Position numbers and translations under genes: made by a program | DNA from: Rhodeus uyekii | Lineage: Eukaryota > Chordata > Actinopteri > Cypriniformes > Acheilognathidae | Length of the DNA: 64,000 nucleotides | Assembly (NCBI GenBank): GCA_037043235.1 | Contig: JAWRVZ010000110.1 | Span: 1,895,501 to 1,959,500 of the forward strand | Reading direction: 5' to 3' | The notes under the pieces: model-generated | The model's input: the letters and a program-made list of their open reading frames with translations, nothing else | What the model was told of the DNA's origin: nothing | The model's database searches: none | In this document: piece by piece, positions 62,810-64,000 of the stretch | Layout: each line of letters starts with the position of its first letter | How positions within the stretch are numbered: position 1 is the first letter of the stretch

Positions 62810-63079
62810 TTTTTGATCCTCAAAGTGTTGGAAAATTGTAATTAGTTTATAAAAATGTTTACGGTTTAATTACATCCTTGGCTTTTAACGGTCAGTTTTC
62901 ACTAATGCAAAAAATACTTTGTTTAATTTCTATTTTAAAGCTGTAATTAAGCATTATTAGTATAGGCTAATCACTTTCAAAAGAGACTGCAGTTACACTG
63001 CATGTATATGTAGCCTTTTATATATACTAAATAGATGTGTATGTGTATATATATATATATATATATAATATGTATAGAG

Positions 63080-63128
<49 letters not shown>

Positions 63129-63272
63129 ACTGTGAATAATACTTTGTTTTATTTCTATTTTAAAGCTGTAATTAAGCATTATTAATATAGGCTAATCACT
63201 TTCAAAAGAGACTGCAGTTACACCACAGTTACACTATATGTAGCCTTTTATATATACGAAATAGATGTGTGT

Positions 63273-63320
<48 letters not shown>

Positions 63321-63480
63321 GGTACTGTGATACTGTGAATAATACTTTGTTTTATTTCTATTTTAAAGATGTAATTAAGCATTATTTATGTAGTCTTACC
63401 ACTTTCAAAACAGACAGCAGTTACACTGAATGTATATGGAGCCCTTTATATTTACAATATAAATGTAGATAGATATGCAT
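62810..63480 (+). repeat. Block B, copies 2-4 with interleaved (TA)n
   Basis: Three further copies (about 62810-63040, 63129-63280 and 63337-63480), each containing 'ttctattttaaag' and 'gtaattaagcattatt'. Copies 2 and 3 are followed by TA/TG microsatellites (63045-63125 and 63281-63313). The last two copies are spaced 208 bp apart. Confidence 0.85.
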
Positions 63481-63599
63481 GTATGTGTGTGAATAGATTT
63501 AGGCGCTATAAATAAACGTAGGCGCTTAGGCGTGGACGCGCGAATGCGGGAGGACGCGCGTATATGGAGCCTCTAATACATACTTTTTAGATGTATATG

Positions 63600-63931
63600 T
63601 AAATCCTTCCTTCATGGGAAACAAACTTAAATATTAGTATTTTTAAAATAATTCCTGCTAAAGTACAATGAGGAGAGTAATGCAGTTTTTTCTAATCTCA
63701 AGCAGTTTTCAGATTGACTCGATCTGCCATGTCAGACTTCAGTTCAACACGGCAATTATAGCAGATAAAGGAATCAACGCAATGTAATATTTGTATAAAG
63801 CCTTCCTCCATGGGAAACAAAATAACTTAAATATTAGTATTTTTTAAATAATTCCTGCTCATGTAATGCAGCAGAGTAATGCAGTTTTTTTTAATCTCAA
63901 GCAGTTTACAGTTTGAATCGATCTGCCATGT
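63600..63931 (+). repeat. Block C, copies 2 and 3
   Basis: Copy 2 (63600-63792) matches 61326-61527 closely, including 'tgccatgtcagacttcagtt'. Copy 3 (63793-63931) begins with the same 'aaagccttcctccatgggaa' but stops after 'cgatctgccatg'. Confidence 0.85.
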
Positions 63932-64000
63932 TTTTTGCATCCTTTAAAAATCTTATTTCATTTACTGTTTAAGTGTTCACAAAACATCGATCTATCAGCG

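Larger units (their letters stand above)
49119..64000. other. Upstream tenm3 intron (open at the window edge)
   Basis: No exon encoding the transmembrane helix or the cytoplasmic domain was found, so this is most likely one intron. It is rich in repeats: a MITE at 49828, an LTR relative at 51242, a DIRS remnant at 52079-53480, a microsatellite at 54687, a mariner-like remnant at 57480-58113, a 5S-derived SINE at 58200 and the duplicated block from 60101 to the end. The stretches 54.7-57.4 and 58.6-60.1 kb show nothing assignable except the fragment at 55440. Confidence 0.65.

Noticed and set aside
49119..64000. Search for the transmembrane exon of tenm3
   Set aside because: No minus-strand stretch encodes a hydrophobic helix followed by a GLNWQLQ-like sequence, so it must lie beyond 64 kb.

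Overview
The window is vertebrate nuclear DNA, almost certainly from a cyprinid-type teleost. It has small exons with GT/AG borders separated by long AT-rich introns. Its interspersed repeats are typical of carp/zebrafish genomes: a 5S-rRNA-derived SINE, a DIRS-type retroelement remnant, hAT- and Harbinger-like MITEs, and LTR remnants. There are no prokaryotic features.

One protein-coding gene is supported. It is a teneurin, best matched to teneurin-3 (tenm3), on the minus strand, and both ends lie outside the window. Thirteen consecutive exons run from about 49.1 kb (upstream) down to 0.77 kb (downstream). All thirteen have usable splice sites and their phases agree at every junction. Joined, they give 2,503 nt, about 834 codons, covering most of the first half of the ectodomain: the membrane-proximal linker (2 exons), EGF repeats 1-8 (5 exons), the Cys-rich/transthyretin-like/FN-plug region (5 exons) and the start of the NHL beta-propeller (1 exon). 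The intracellular domain, transmembrane exon, promoter, rest of the NHL, YD shell and C-terminal TCAP region are not here. I found no exon between 49.1 kb and 64 kb.

Layout by coordinate: 0.77-1.02 kb NHL exon; 1.0-11.7 kb large intron; 11.7-13.6 kb two FN-plug exons; 13.6-18.5 kb intron with two DNA-transposon-like repeats back to back; 18.5-20.9 kb TTR-like exons; 25.1-27.2 kb Cys-rich and EGF8 exons; 27.2-36.0 kb intron with a long purine-rich stretch; 36.0-42.5 kb the EGF6-7, EGF4-5, EGF2-3 and EGF1 exons; 42.5-47.1 kb an intron packed with nested mobile elements; 47.1-49.1 kb linker exons; 49.1-64 kb upstream intron holding an LTR relative, a DIRS remnant, MITEs, a 5S-type SINE, and at 60.1-64.0 kb a complex local duplication with a 31-bp minisatellite.

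No novel gene system was found. The points most worth a second look are the 60-64 kb duplicated minisatellite block, the cleanly delimited nested insertions at 44.3-45.1 and 46.2-46.4 kb, the (CA)n/(CU)n tracts placed just inside three 5' splice sites, and the exon borders that coincide with the two known teneurin alternative-splice sites.
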